From the NCBI RefSeq assembly GCF_004336635.1, contig NZ_SJXH01000019.1, positions 1-56,971 on the forward strand: a stretch of DNA of 56,971 nucleotides, in the 5' to 3' direction. Under the pieces are notes generated by a model. It made no database searches, was not told where the DNA came from, and saw only the letters and a list, made by a program, of their open reading frames with translations. The translations under genes were made by a program, and so were the position numbers. This DNA comes from Acinetobacter sp. ANC 4862. GTDB taxonomy: Bacteria > Pseudomonadota > Gammaproteobacteria > Pseudomonadales > Moraxellaceae. This document shows, in pieces, positions 1-9,054 of this stretch (the stretch's first letter is position 1; every line of letters begins with the position of its first letter).

Positions 1-1
1 A

Positions 2-106
2 TATTTTGAATTTTATAATTTGAAACGACCTCATTCGAGTCTGGACAAAATGACTCCAGATGAGTTTTACTATGACCAGCTACCACAACAAAATAAGGTA
101 GCTTAA
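2..106 (+). CDS. IS3-family transposase (OrfB), C-terminal end only
   Basis: The reading frame open at the left edge ends in 34 residues containing RPHSSLDKMTPDEFYYDQL, the conserved end of the integrase (rve) domain of IS3-family OrfB transposases. The catalytic DDE residues would lie outside the window, so activity cannot be judged. The stop at 104-106 is followed by about 135 bases without a gene. The IS right end should lie there, perhaps near the stretch GTTCAAACATGTGGGACCAC at 141-160, but its partner repeat is not in view. The exact IS name is not recognised. The element sits directly upstream of the multicopper oxidase gene. Confidence 0.8.
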   Translation, partial: YFEFYNLKRPHSSLDKMTPDEFYYDQLPQQNKVA

Positions 107-242
107 CTAGAGCAGAGTATCACTTATAAATAAGCTTTTAGTTGTTCAAACATGTGGGACCACCTCTTAAAAAACGCAAAATAATTAAAATATTATTCAA
201 AAAAATATTCCAAGTACAAAAAAAAGATAAAGGTGAACTAAA

Positions 243-2396
243 ATGTTACAGATAACCATTATTGGAGTCATAGCTGCGGTGATAGCAGCATTGGTATTGA
301 GTTGGAATGGAGCTAAAAGTCCCTCTAATCCCCCACACCCCTCCAATCCTTCACATCCATCCAACCCATCACATCCATCCAACCCACCTAAACCTCATCC
401 CGTTCCCACAACATCAGACAGCTTGATTAGCAACCCACCCCTGTTACAGAAAAATGCCAAGGGCAAATATGAACTGATCGTGGCCTATAAAACCAACAAG
501 ATCTACAATCCGAGAAATGGAACATGGGATCAACTGTTCCTAAGAGGTTATTTAACCAAAGCCAGTTTATTTGATAAGAAGAAAGCTGGAGAGCCTGTAG
601 AAGACCAACTGGTCGGCCCACAAATTCGGGTCAAACAAGGTGAAACGGTTGCACTTAATCTGAATAACCAGCTTCCGCCTGAGTCAGCAGCAACCTGTCC
701 AGACAAAGTTGATAATGTTAACAGGCCACATTGCTTTAACACCACCAACCTGCATACCCATGGTTTTTGGGTCAGTCCTCAAGGCAATAGTGATAATGTT
801 TTCCTGAAATTCAAGCCTCATGAAAAATTTGATTATCAGTTCAAAATGGAACCAAATCATCCAGCGGGTACTTATTGGTATCACGCCCATCTGCATGGCT
901 CAACAGCTATTCAGGTATCTAGTGCTATGGCAGGCCCATTGATTGTAGAAGGCTCACGAAAACCAAAAGTGAAAAATGGTAAAATCACTGAAACTGGAGA
1001 TATGGACATTCTATGGAAAGAAAAAAACAGCTATCCAAATGAAAATATCCTGCTGTTCCAGCAAATTCAATATAGATGCTCTAACCCTGACCCTGAGGTC
1101 ACATTTCCTGCTCCCAACAATTGCGAAGGTTTAGGCGTAGGCATGCTGGAAGATTATACAGGTCTTTCTAACGGTGGCTCCTGGACCGGCCAGAATTACT
1201 ACACCTCCATCAATGGTAAGGTTTTAGGAGAGATGAAAGTTGAACAGAATGTATTTAATCGCTGGCGTATGATTCATGGCGGTATTCGCGATACCATTGG
1301 TTTAATGATTAAAGAAATCCCAAACTCCAGCAAATTTACTGCTGAAGATACGATTAAAACCTGCTTAGAATATCAGGAAGCAAACAAAAAACCTGAATTT
1401 GATAAGCTAAACAGCTTGGCTGTGCATACCATTGCACAAGATGGCTTAACCATGAGTTATGTACAAAACAGAAAACTGTCCGTTTTCCATCCAGGTTATC
1501 GTCAAGATGCAATGGTTGCCTTCCCAACGACCAATAGATACTGCATTTATGACACCAAATTAAATGTGGATGATGAAATTAATGCGCCATTACCGACGGG
1601 TCAAATTACACCTCAAATCGCTCCGACCCACCGTTTAAATGCTCAACTGCTTGGATGGGTCAATGTAAAAGCAAGCAAGTCAAAAGCACAGACACCTGCC
1701 CAGTTCCTGCAAGTTCAGGCTCAGAAAATTGGTTTAAGCAAAGACATTCAGACTCAGTTATCTCAGCTTAATCTTGCTGCTTTTACTGATCACGCATCAC
1801 TGATGACTCCAGAAATTGATCAGGTGGTTGCTTCCAGACCAAAACAGTACAGTGCATTTGTGCTGGCTAATGTGAACGGTGCCTTTAAATTTGGCTTCCG
1901 CCATCAAAAGGATGGAGAAACACTGAGTTTCGGAGATAAATTTGATGGAGATGGATCAGTGGGTAAAGATGGTGAGCGTGAATTTGTCCGTCAGTTACAA
2001 ATTGGACAAACTGATGAATGGGAACTGACCAGCGCTGGTTTTGGCGGCCATCCTTTCCATATTCATGTTAATCCTTTCCAGATTGTTAAAATTTTAGATC
2101 CTAGAGGCAATGATGTCAGTGAGGCAGTACTACAACAAGATCCAGAAAATCCGGTTGATCCAACTCTAGACGATGTGCAATATCGTGGTATGAAAGGACA
2201 ATTTAAGGACACACTTTTTGTAAAACAAAACTATACCTATATAGTTCGAAGCCATTACAAGAAGTTTGAAGGTGATTTCGTACAACATTGTCATATCCTC
2301 GATCATGAAGATCAGGGCATGATGGAAACGGTGCGGGTCTGTGGAGGCAAGTTCCCTTGTGATTCGCCTTTACCCACAGGCGCTCATCACCACTAA
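243..2396 (+). CDS. Multicopper oxidase, membrane-anchored
   Basis: Copper-dependent oxidase of the laccase/CueO superfamily (717 residues), expected to pass electrons from a substrate through a type 1 copper to a trinuclear cluster that reduces oxygen. All four copper signatures are present: HTHG near residue 170, WYHAHLHG near 211, HPFHIHVNPF near 602 and HCHILDHEDQGMM near 681. The N terminus (residues 1-20) is a hydrophobic Sec-type signal or anchor without twin arginines. It is followed by a low-complexity His/Pro/Ser/Asn linker at about residues 28-50. The protein ends in HHH. AAAGGTG precedes the ATG at a good distance. There is no methionine-rich segment as in CueO or CopA, so copper detoxification is not shown, and the substrate is unknown. 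An IS3-type transposase end lies immediately upstream. Confidence 0.9.
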   Translation: MLQITIIGVIAAVIAALVLSWNGAKSPSNPPHPSNPSHPSNPSHPSNPPKPHPVPTTSDSLISNPPLLQKNAKGKYELIVAYKTNKIYNPRNGTWDQLFLRGYLTKASLFDKKKAGEPVEDQLVGPQIRVKQGETVALNLNNQLPPESAATCPDKVDNVNRPHCFNTTNLHTHGFWVSPQGNSDNVFLKFKPHEKFDYQFKMEPNHPAGTYWYHAHLHGSTAIQVSSAMAGPLIVEGSRKPKVKNGKITETGDMDILWKEKNSYPNENILLFQQIQYRCSNPDPEVTFPAPNNCEGLGVGMLEDYTGLSNGGSWTGQNYYTSINGKVLGEMKVEQNVFNRWRMIHGGIRDTIGLMIKEIPNSSKFTAEDTIKTCLEYQEANKKPEFDKLNSLAVHTIAQDGLTMSYVQNRKLSVFHPGYRQDAMVAFPTTNRYCIYDTKLNVDDEINAPLPTGQITPQIAPTHRLNAQLLGWVNVKASKSKAQTPAQFLQVQAQKIGLSKDIQTQLSQLNLAAFTDHASLMTPEIDQVVASRPKQYSAFVLANVNGAFKFGFRHQKDGETLSFGDKFDGDGSVGKDGEREFVRQLQIGQTDEWELTSAGFGGHPFHIHVNPFQIVKILDPRGNDVSEAVLQQDPENPVDPTLDDVQYRGMKGQFKDTLFVKQNYTYIVRSHYKKFEGDFVQHCHILDHEDQGMMETVRVCGGKFPCDSPLPTGAHHH
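334..387 (+). repeat. 18-bp in-frame tandem repeat in the oxidase linker
   Basis: Units at 352-369 and 370-387 differ at one base, and 334-351 is a more diverged copy. Each unit codes for a variant of HPSNPS, so changes in copy number would lengthen or shorten the linker between membrane anchor and enzyme without a frameshift. Confidence 0.75.
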
Positions 2397-2409
2397 ATAA
2401 CAGTTCTCT

Positions 2410-2443
2410 AAAAGCCAATGATCTCGATTGTTGGCTTTTTTAT
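2410..2443 (+). terminator. Terminator after the multicopper oxidase gene
   Basis: A stem AAGCCAA/TTGGCTT is followed by a T run, starting 14 bases after the oxidase stop codon. Confidence 0.75.
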
Positions 2444-2510
2444 TTGCCTCTGTTTAGTGCTTGCTGCACAATAGCTTGATTGATTTGTGGTATTGAAACT
2501 GAGGCCAAGC

Positions 2511-3224
2511 ATGACAACGTCTACTGCTTTTACATCATTCACTTTAAATGGTGTAGATGCGCAAAAATTCCTTCAAGGTCAAGTGACTTTAAATACCGAA
2601 GCCTTAGCGGAAAACCTGACTCGCTATACAGCAATCTGTAGTTTAAAAGGTCGTATTCAGTTTGGTTTATGGCTAAAAAAAATCAATCCGGAAAGTTTTG
2701 AAATTGTGACTACTCAAGATCAGGCCGAAGAATTTTCCAAACACATTAAAAAGTTTGGTGCATTTTCGAAAATGAAACTGGAAGAAGGTAGTCAAGTTTT
2801 TCCTACGCTAAATGGCGATACTACGGATTTTTCTACCACTGAAACCGATATTGCAGCTTGGCAACTTCAAGCGATTGAAGCAGGTCAGGCTTGGATTGAA
2901 GCTGCAACTTCACAAGAATTCCAACCGCAAGAACTTCGTTTGCATCAGCGTGAAGGCGTGCATTACGACAAAGGTTGTTATTTGGGTCAGGAAATTATTG
3001 CGCGTCTTTGGTTTAAAGCCAAACCAAAACACTGGTTGCATCTGGTTCAAGGCACAGGTGAAACTCCTGCTGTTGCAAGCAAATTGAGCAATGATGTAGA
3101 AGTGGTGAATAGCATTGCTATTGATGGTGATTATAAAGCACTTGTTGTTGCAAAACCTGCGGCACTGGAAGAACTTGGTTTACAGGTTTTAGATTTACCA
3201 GAAGCTTTAAATGGTGATGTATAG
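2511..3224 (+). CDS. ygfZ: YgfZ/GcvT-type folate-binding protein
   Basis: A 237-residue protein carrying the YgfZ signature KGCYLGQE at about residues 154-161, including the conserved cysteine. YgfZ proteins are folate-dependent factors that support assembly or repair of certain iron-sulfur enzymes and act in the cytoplasm. The protein is shorter than E. coli YgfZ (about 326 residues), as is common in this genus. The ATG at 2511 was chosen because GAGG sits just upstream and the next residues begin the conserved fold. A GTG at 2487 in the same frame is possible but has no ribosome-binding site. Single-gene unit with its own terminator. Confidence 0.85.
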   Translation: MTTSTAFTSFTLNGVDAQKFLQGQVTLNTEALAENLTRYTAICSLKGRIQFGLWLKKINPESFEIVTTQDQAEEFSKHIKKFGAFSKMKLEEGSQVFPTLNGDTTDFSTTETDIAAWQLQAIEAGQAWIEAATSQEFQPQELRLHQREGVHYDKGCYLGQEIIARLWFKAKPKHWLHLVQGTGETPAVASKLSNDVEVVNSIAIDGDYKALVVAKPAALEELGLQVLDLPEALNGDV

Positions 3225-3261
3225 CACGTCCGCAATAATATTCAAGTTTAGAAACATCATT

Positions 3262-3290
3262 AAAAAGCCTCCAAAATCGGAGGCTTTTTT
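3262..3290. terminator. Bidirectional terminator
   Basis: AAAAGCCTCC/GGAGGCTTTT hairpin with A and T tracts on either side, between convergent genes. Confidence 0.85.
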
Positions 3291-3292
3291 AA

Positions 3293-3544
3293 TCATAAAT
3301 TAAAATCGTGAAAAAGTTTGTTCATGTCTTTAATGACATACTCTTTAAAATGGAATGCACGCGCATGTTTTGCATCAATACGCGCAGTCTTTCCCTCATG
3401 TTCAAAGATATAAACACGGTCTTCTTTGCTCACCAAAAAGTTTTTGCCTAATCTCATCAACAATGCATCAAATTTGTCTTCATCCGGAATGCTTTCATCC
3501 CGATTAATCTGATCATATGCCCGTTTAATACCTTTGATGAACAT
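3293..3544 (-). CDS. Conserved hypothetical protein, 83 residues
   Basis: Not recognised. A small, charged, soluble protein rich in Lys, Asp and Phe (MFIKGIKRAYDQINRDESIP at the start), without signal peptide or membrane segment. The frame is open from an ATG to a stop placed right at the terminator shared with the convergent ygfZ-like gene, which supports a real gene. No function can be given. Confidence 0.65.
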   Translation of the reverse strand: MFIKGIKRAYDQINRDESIPDEDKFDALLMRLGKNFLVSKEDRVYIFEHEGKTARIDAKHARAFHFKEYVIKDMNKLFHDFNL

Positions 3545-3893
3545 TCATATACTCACAATTTTATTCAGCCGAGATTTAAACAAACATTGACGAAAAAGCA
3601 AAGTGAAGTTGCTTTCTCGATGCCCTTTTATGTCATGAAATTTCACTTTAACTAAAATTTTAACTATAGAAAAACAATTCATGTTAAAACCGATAAGCAC
3701 TTAAGGCTGATTTAAGCTGCTCACTATTTACTTAAGCACTTATTATGCAAATATCAACAAAATTTTATTGCAATACACAAATCATATATTTACATTCACA
3801 TAATTAAACTTATGATGTTGTATTGAGTCTTCCACATACATTCTTAAACACATAAATGGAATTATGTGCATGTTTATAAAAAGGTTTTAAAAT
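3545..3893. other. Intergenic region, 349 bp
   Basis: AT-rich divergent space that must hold the promoters of the 83-residue protein and of the Sel1-repeat gene. AAAAAGG lies about 8 bases before the latter's ATG. A short hairpin ACATAA/TTATGT lies at about 3850-3867. I see no further gene here. Confidence 0.5.
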
Positions 3894-4700
3894 ATGAAAA
3901 AAATTATACTTGCCAGCATCATCACCTTATCTTCACATCTTGCAATCGCAGAAATGGCAACCAGCTCGGTTGATCCTGCATTTGCCAAAATTGAAGCATT
4001 GGTCAAAGCCAACAATATGAAGGACGCATACCAGGAACTGGAAAAATTAGCCAAAGCGGGTAATCCTCAAGCCATTTATAATTTAGGCTACCTGACTCAA
4101 ACTGGTCAAGGTACAGCCAAAGATGAGAAAAAAGCCATTAAGCTGTACGAAGAGGCTGCAAGCAAAGGTTATCCTGTTGCCAACTATGTATTGGGTAAAA
4201 ACTACATAGGAGGAACATTAGGTCTTAAACAAGACACTAAAAAAGCCAAACAGTATTTAGAAAAAGCATCTGCCCAAGGGTTTGCTGATGCGACTGTCGA
4301 TTTAGCCGTGTTACTTTTTGCTGAAGGCACACCTGCTTCAGATAAATTGGCATTGCAAAAATTAGATCCTTTAATTAAAAAAGATAACTATCAAGCGATT
4401 CATGCCAAAGCCTTATATGACATTAGTCTGGGTTTTAAAAATAAAAATGAAGCTCCGATTAAACAAGGTTTAAAAAGCATTCAAGACTTAGCACAAAAAG
4501 GCTATATTCCTGCCTTGATGGCGGTGGGCAATATGTTCGCGAATGGCAACATTGTTCCGCAAAACCTGCCTGAAGCGAAAAAGATTTTCTCTACCCTGGC
4601 AAAAGAAAATATACCGCAAGCCAAGGAATCTTTAGCAGTTGTGGACAAAATGATTGCTGAACAAGCGAAAAACCCAGCAAAAGCTGCAAAGAAAAGCTAA
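3894..4700 (+). CDS. Secreted Sel1-repeat (SLR/TPR-like) protein
   Basis: A 268-residue protein with a Sec signal peptide (residues 1-19, cut after LAIA) and Sel1-like repeats of about 36 residues, each with the pattern A.YNLGYL...G.G...D.KKA..LYEEAA, clearest at about residues 50-135 and again at 185-235. Such helical repeat solenoids act as protein-protein adaptors in the periplasm or envelope. The partner is unknown. It is a single-gene unit bounded by a long upstream gap and a downstream terminator. Confidence 0.8.
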   Translation: MKKIILASIITLSSHLAIAEMATSSVDPAFAKIEALVKANNMKDAYQELEKLAKAGNPQAIYNLGYLTQTGQGTAKDEKKAIKLYEEAASKGYPVANYVLGKNYIGGTLGLKQDTKKAKQYLEKASAQGFADATVDLAVLLFAEGTPASDKLALQKLDPLIKKDNYQAIHAKALYDISLGFKNKNEAPIKQGLKSIQDLAQKGYIPALMAVGNMFANGNIVPQNLPEAKKIFSTLAKENIPQAKESLAVVDKMIAEQAKNPAKAAKKS

Positions 4701-4711
4701 ATTTTCTCCAA

Positions 4712-4742
4712 TAAAAAAGCCCCTAAATTAGGGGCTTTTTTA
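4712..4742. terminator. Bidirectional terminator
   Basis: AAAAAGCCCCTAA/TTAGGGGCTTTTT hairpin between convergent genes. Confidence 0.85.
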
Positions 4743-4775
4743 TGAGTTTGATAAATATTACAGATATTTAAAAAA

Positions 4776-5702
4776 TCAAGCCCACCACACACTAATTAAA
4801 ATACTGGTCACCACAAAGCCTAAAATTGTACTCATCAGTAATGGCGTTAAGGTTTTTTCATTCAATCCATAGGCCTGGCCTAACATTCCAAAAATGGTCG
4901 GCATCGGTAAGGCCGCAATAATTGTCCCAGCATAGACCATTTCCTGACTAACATCAGTTAAATACGTTAAGCCTAAAAACATCAGTAAAGGCATGATCAA
5001 GTTACTGGAAATTACCAGATACCAGCTCTGCACATTTACATATTTTAAGGTTAGGCCAACAATGCCGCCGCCAATGGAAAATAACGCCAGAGGTGATGCA
5101 GTTTGTCCCAACAGTAACAAGACCTGATCTAACCGTTCAGGAATATGTATCTGAAAAACAGCACAAGTAATCCCCAGCATGACCCCCATAAACAATGGAT
5201 TTTTTAATAAGGTCAATAATGTACTTTTAACAATGACTGCAACATTTGCCTTTTGCCGGGTACCCAATTCTGCCAAAATCAAAACCGCGGGAATAAGCAG
5301 GACACTTTCAATAATCACCACTAAAGAGGTGTAAGTCATTGCCCGATGTCCCATCAGCAAAGACAACACTGCTGTACCAATGAGTCCGGTATTGGACATC
5401 GCAGCGCCTAAGGACAAAACCGATGACTGAGAGTAATTGTTTTTGAAATACTGCGAAACAATGAAAAATGCTGAAATATATAAAATGAAAGTCACACCGG
5501 TATAAATAAAGAAATATTCCGGATACCAGATTTCACCTAAATCTTTTGAGGCCAAAGACTGGAAGAATAAAGCAGGTAACGCGATTTTAATGACAAAAGC
5601 ACCGATCGCATTGACTTGCTCTTTGGTTAAAAGTTGCAGTTTTACGGACAAATAACCTAAAGCCAATAGAAAAAAGATAGGTACAATGACCGCGAAGACC
5701 AT
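4776..5702 (-). CDS. AEC family transporter (auxin efflux carrier type)
   Basis: A 308-residue, very hydrophobic protein with about ten predicted membrane segments and the two-half AEC (Mem_trans) layout. Bacterial members export or import small organic acids or amino acids such as malate, but the substrate here cannot be read from the sequence. It lies 92 bp downstream of the OYE-type reductase on the same strand and may be the last gene of the porin-receptor-reductase operon or have its own promoter. Confidence 0.82.
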   Translation of the reverse strand: MVFAVIVPIFFLLALGYLSVKLQLLTKEQVNAIGAFVIKIALPALFFQSLASKDLGEIWYPEYFFIYTGVTFILYISAFFIVSQYFKNNYSQSSVLSLGAAMSNTGLIGTAVLSLLMGHRAMTYTSLVVIIESVLLIPAVLILAELGTRQKANVAVIVKSTLLTLLKNPLFMGVMLGITCAVFQIHIPERLDQVLLLLGQTASPLALFSIGGGIVGLTLKYVNVQSWYLVISSNLIMPLLMFLGLTYLTDVSQEMVYAGTIIAALPMPTIFGMLGQAYGLNEKTLTPLLMSTILGFVVTSILISVWWA

Positions 5703-5794
5703 ATTAAAAATGTCCTGTAAAAATGAACGATCAACGAAATATATGAACCTTGGTGCTCATATAAACGTTGATGGCGGTTGTAAAATTGATGTAA

Positions 5795-6904
5795 TTAAAA
5801 GGCTTTAAACAGCTCTTTCAGCCCATGTGGCTGACAGCGCAAATACTGTGGCGCAATTTCGATATTCGCACCCAATGCTGCCGCAGCATGCCAAGGCCAA
5901 CGTGGTTCATAAAGCATGGCACGAGCCAGAGCAATTGCATCGGCTTGCTCGGATTTTAAAATATTTTCAGCTTGCTGGGCTTCTGTAATCATTCCCACTG
6001 CAATCACTGGAATGTGAACCACTTTCTTTACTGCTTCAGCAAAAGGCACCTGATAATTGGCACCAATTTTAATCTTTTGCTTCGCATGCAAACCACCACT
6101 TGAAACATGGATATACACTGCACCCAACTGCTCTAAAGCTTTTGATAGACCAACAGAAGATTCAACATTCCAACTGTCTTGTCCATCCATCCAGTCGGTT
6201 GCAGAAATACGCATTCCAATTGGATAATCATGAGGTACAGCATTTTTGATCGCCTGAAAAACTTCAAGGGTTAAACGAATACGATTTTCAAAACTGCCCC
6301 CATATTCGTCGGTACGCTTGTTCGATAGTGGCGACATAAATTGATGCAGTAAATAACCATGTGCTGCATGCACTTCAATTAAATCAAAACCTGCATCCAC
6401 GGCGCGAACAGCTGCCTCAGCAAAATCCTGAATCACTTTTTGAATTTCATCTTGACTCAGCGCATGCGGTGGGTGATCAGTTGGGTTAAATGGCAGATCA
6501 CTGGCAGAAACAGTTTGCCAGCCATGTGCTTCTTCCGGCTTAAATTGATCTCTTCCATTCCAGGGTTTGTCGGTAGAGGCTTTACGACCCGCATGTGCCA
6601 ATTGCACAGCAAAAGGCATAGGCGAAAGTGTCTTTATTTTTTTCAGTAATGTCTTGATCTGATCACGCTGTGCATCATTCCAAAGCCCTAAATCTGCATA
6701 ACTGATACGACCTTCAGACTGTACCGCTGTCGCTTCGACAATGCATAAACCCGCACCAGATAATGCGTAATTCGCCCATTGCTGTTCGTGCCAATACGTC
6801 ACTTCGCCCTGTTCAGTTGCTGAATACTGGCACATTGGTGCAATGATAATTTTATTGCTGAGTTTTAATGTTCCAAACTGAATCGATTCAAATAATAAAG
6901 ACAC
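5795..6904 (-). CDS. NADH:flavin oxidoreductase, Old Yellow Enzyme family (YqjM/NamA-like)
   Basis: An FMN-dependent ene-reductase of 369 residues, a TIM barrel that reduces activated C=C bonds with NAD(P)H. The YqjM-type features are clear: APMCQYSA near residue 22 (including the redox-tuning Cys), the substrate-binding pair in EVHAAHGYLLHQFMSP near 178, and KRTDEYGGSFENR right after it. The start is a GTG with AAGGAGAG seven bases upstream. It starts 11 bp after the TonB receptor's stop codon, so the two are almost certainly co-transcribed. The physiological substrate and the reason for the link to the receptor are unknown. Confidence 0.88.
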   Translation of the reverse strand: MSLLFESIQFGTLKLSNKIIIAPMCQYSATEQGEVTYWHEQQWANYALSGAGLCIVEATAVQSEGRISYADLGLWNDAQRDQIKTLLKKIKTLSPMPFAVQLAHAGRKASTDKPWNGRDQFKPEEAHGWQTVSASDLPFNPTDHPPHALSQDEIQKVIQDFAEAAVRAVDAGFDLIEVHAAHGYLLHQFMSPLSNKRTDEYGGSFENRIRLTLEVFQAIKNAVPHDYPIGMRISATDWMDGQDSWNVESSVGLSKALEQLGAVYIHVSSGGLHAKQKIKIGANYQVPFAEAVKKVVHIPVIAVGMITEAQQAENILKSEQADAIALARAMLYEPRWPWHAAAALGANIEIAPQYLRCQPHGLKELFKAF

Positions 6905-6915
6905 ACTTTCTCTCC

Positions 6916-9034
6916 TTAAAATGCTTTAGTGACACTTAAACCTGCGCTCCAGTTCACACCATCTGCAGGTTCAAAGAAACGACCATTACCATCATTGACA
7001 ATTACAGAGCCTACATAATCTTCATCAAAGAGATTATCGACTCGGGCAAAAGTACGCACTTTCCAGTCTGCATTTTTCCAGACATACCCGACATTGGCAC
7101 TAGTTAAAGTATAGCTTGGCGCTGCATCAGAATTGATGTCATCGACATATAATTTATCAATATAGCGAACACCCATTCCGGCATTAAAGCCCGTTTCAGG
7201 CTGCCATGCCAAAGCCACAAAAGCCTGATTTTTAGCGACACCGGGAATATAATTTCCTTTCACCACCACTTTTGCAGGGTCAGTATTAAGAATATCTGAA
7301 TCGAACGTAGCATCGATAAAGCTATAACTGGCTTGAGCAGTCAGATCACGCCATAGGTTTTTATTCCATGACAGTTCTAGCCCTTTGCGTAAAGTTTTAT
7401 CGGCATTACGATAAGTCGCACGACCATTTTCAGTTCCAGCAGAAACAATGTCATCGTGGGTATTGCTCTTGAAAATTGCGGCAGTGAAATTTCCTAGCTG
7501 ATTTTGACTTTTTAAACCCAGTTCATAATTATCACTATTTGCAGGTTTTAAATCAAAATTCATTCCGTCATTTTTCGAATAAGCCATTTCTGTAAAAGTG
7601 GGTGTTTCAAAACCTTTGGCGTAACTTGCATAGACATTGAGCTGATCATTAATTTTCCAAGTTAAAGCGGCTGATGGTAAAATTCTGTCATAATCCGTTT
7701 TCCCACTGTCATCACCATTTCCAACAACAATATAATGATCTTTAGATTCATAATGCACATTGCTATAACGCAGACCAGTATCTAAGGTCCAATTGGGTAA
7801 AAAATCCCAAGATGCTTGGACATATGGATCTAAATTCCACAGCGTATTTTTTTCATCACGGCGTATATCGCCTTTTAAGCCGAATTGATTATTGGCATTA
7901 AAATTTTCATAACCTTGACGGTCTTCATCCATATAGTCAAAGGCCACTCCAGCAGTGAACCGGGTATTGGGCAATAAATCTTTGCCTGTCCAGCGCAGGT
8001 CGGTACCGTAATAATCACGGCTAAAATCAATCACCCCGCCTGCATGACGTGGATTATTTTGAGGCGCTTGAGGAATCGATTGATATTGTGTGACTTCACG
8101 ATGTCCCAGATAGGCCATCGTATTAATTTCATACCGATCATTAATCGGTTTCGACCAAGTTAAACCGGTTTGGGTCTGATTAATCTCTTTACGCACATCA
8201 TAAATATTTGCCGCATCATTGACTTGTTTAGGATTTTCTTTCCATTGCGCTCGGGTCAAACCCTGAGGATCATCGGCATTAATATCCACATGATTCACAA
8301 TCCAGTTCAGTTTGGAACCATCATCCAAGTTCCACGTCAGTTTAGCATTGCTGAGAACTTTACGTGCCGCACTGTGTTCACGGTAACCATCAGTATCGAA
8401 ATAAGATGAACTGATGACATAACTCGGTTCACTGGCTTGATCTGCCCCGCCTTGCAAGACAATATCCGCACGACCTTTGTTATTACTCCCCCCCCGAGTA
8501 GCCTAACTGGATAGAATCACGCCCTTCACCCTCTTTAGTGGTGGTTAAAATCGTACCGCCAGAAGAGTTACCGTAAAGTGATGAAAATGGTCCACCCAAG
8601 ACTTCAATATGATCCAGACTTCCTAGATCAATATTTGAAGTCTGCCCCTGTCCATCAGGCATCGTTGCCGGAATACCGTCAACATATAAACGTATGCCCC
8701 GTACACCAAAAGTAGAACGTGCACCAAAGCCACGCATGGAAATCTGTAAATCCTGTGCGTAATTTTCACGGTTATTCAGTTGTAAGCCCGGCACACCTTT
8801 TAAGGTTTCAGATAAATTGCCCCCTAGATTATTTTCATTGTTATTTTGATCGATTCGATACACTGAAGCCGGTGTTTGCAACCAGTCTGTATCCGTACGT
8901 GTGGCTTCAATTTTTAAGGTAGGCAACAAAACAGGTTCCGTAGAACCTGTTTCAGCATAGAGGTGTTGGCAGATACACGCCGTCAGGCAAAGTAAAGTCA
9001 TCTTGATAGGCATCACGTGATATTTACCTTGCAT
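6916..9034 (-). pseudogene. pqqU: TonB-dependent PQQ receptor (PqqU/YncD-like), split by a frameshift in a G8 tract
   Basis: Outer-membrane TonB receptor that, by close resemblance to E. coli PqqU (formerly YncD), should import pyrroloquinoline quinone. Shared stretches include NYAQDLQ, GIRLYVDGIPATMPDGQGQT, DGYREHSA, GGVI and EDYVGSVIVN. The plug half (183 residues from 9034, with a signal peptide ending LYA) runs into a stop just after TCGGGGGGGGAG (coding strand). The barrel half continues in another frame from about 8478. Removing one G (G8 to G7) restores a continuous frame of 705 residues, close to the usual length. The gene is 20 bp behind an OprB porin gene and 11 bp ahead of the reductase. 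As sequenced, no full receptor is made. Slippage, a true null mutation or a sequencing error are all possible. The alternative start is an ATG at 9013. Confidence 0.85.
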
Positions 9035-9054
9035 AGGCTGTTCTCTATTTTATA

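Noticed and set aside
197..382. A Gly/Leu/Asp-rich frame antisense to the oxidase linker
   Set aside because: Its repeats are only the reverse reading of the 18-bp HPSNP repeats.
334..387. The tandem 18-bp units as a CRISPR array
   Set aside because: Units are directly adjacent with no spacers and lie inside a coding frame.
6916..8457. The barrel half of the TonB receptor as a separate gene starting at a TTG
   Set aside because: It begins in the middle of the receptor fold, lacks a signal peptide and plug domain, and joins the upstream half if one G is removed.
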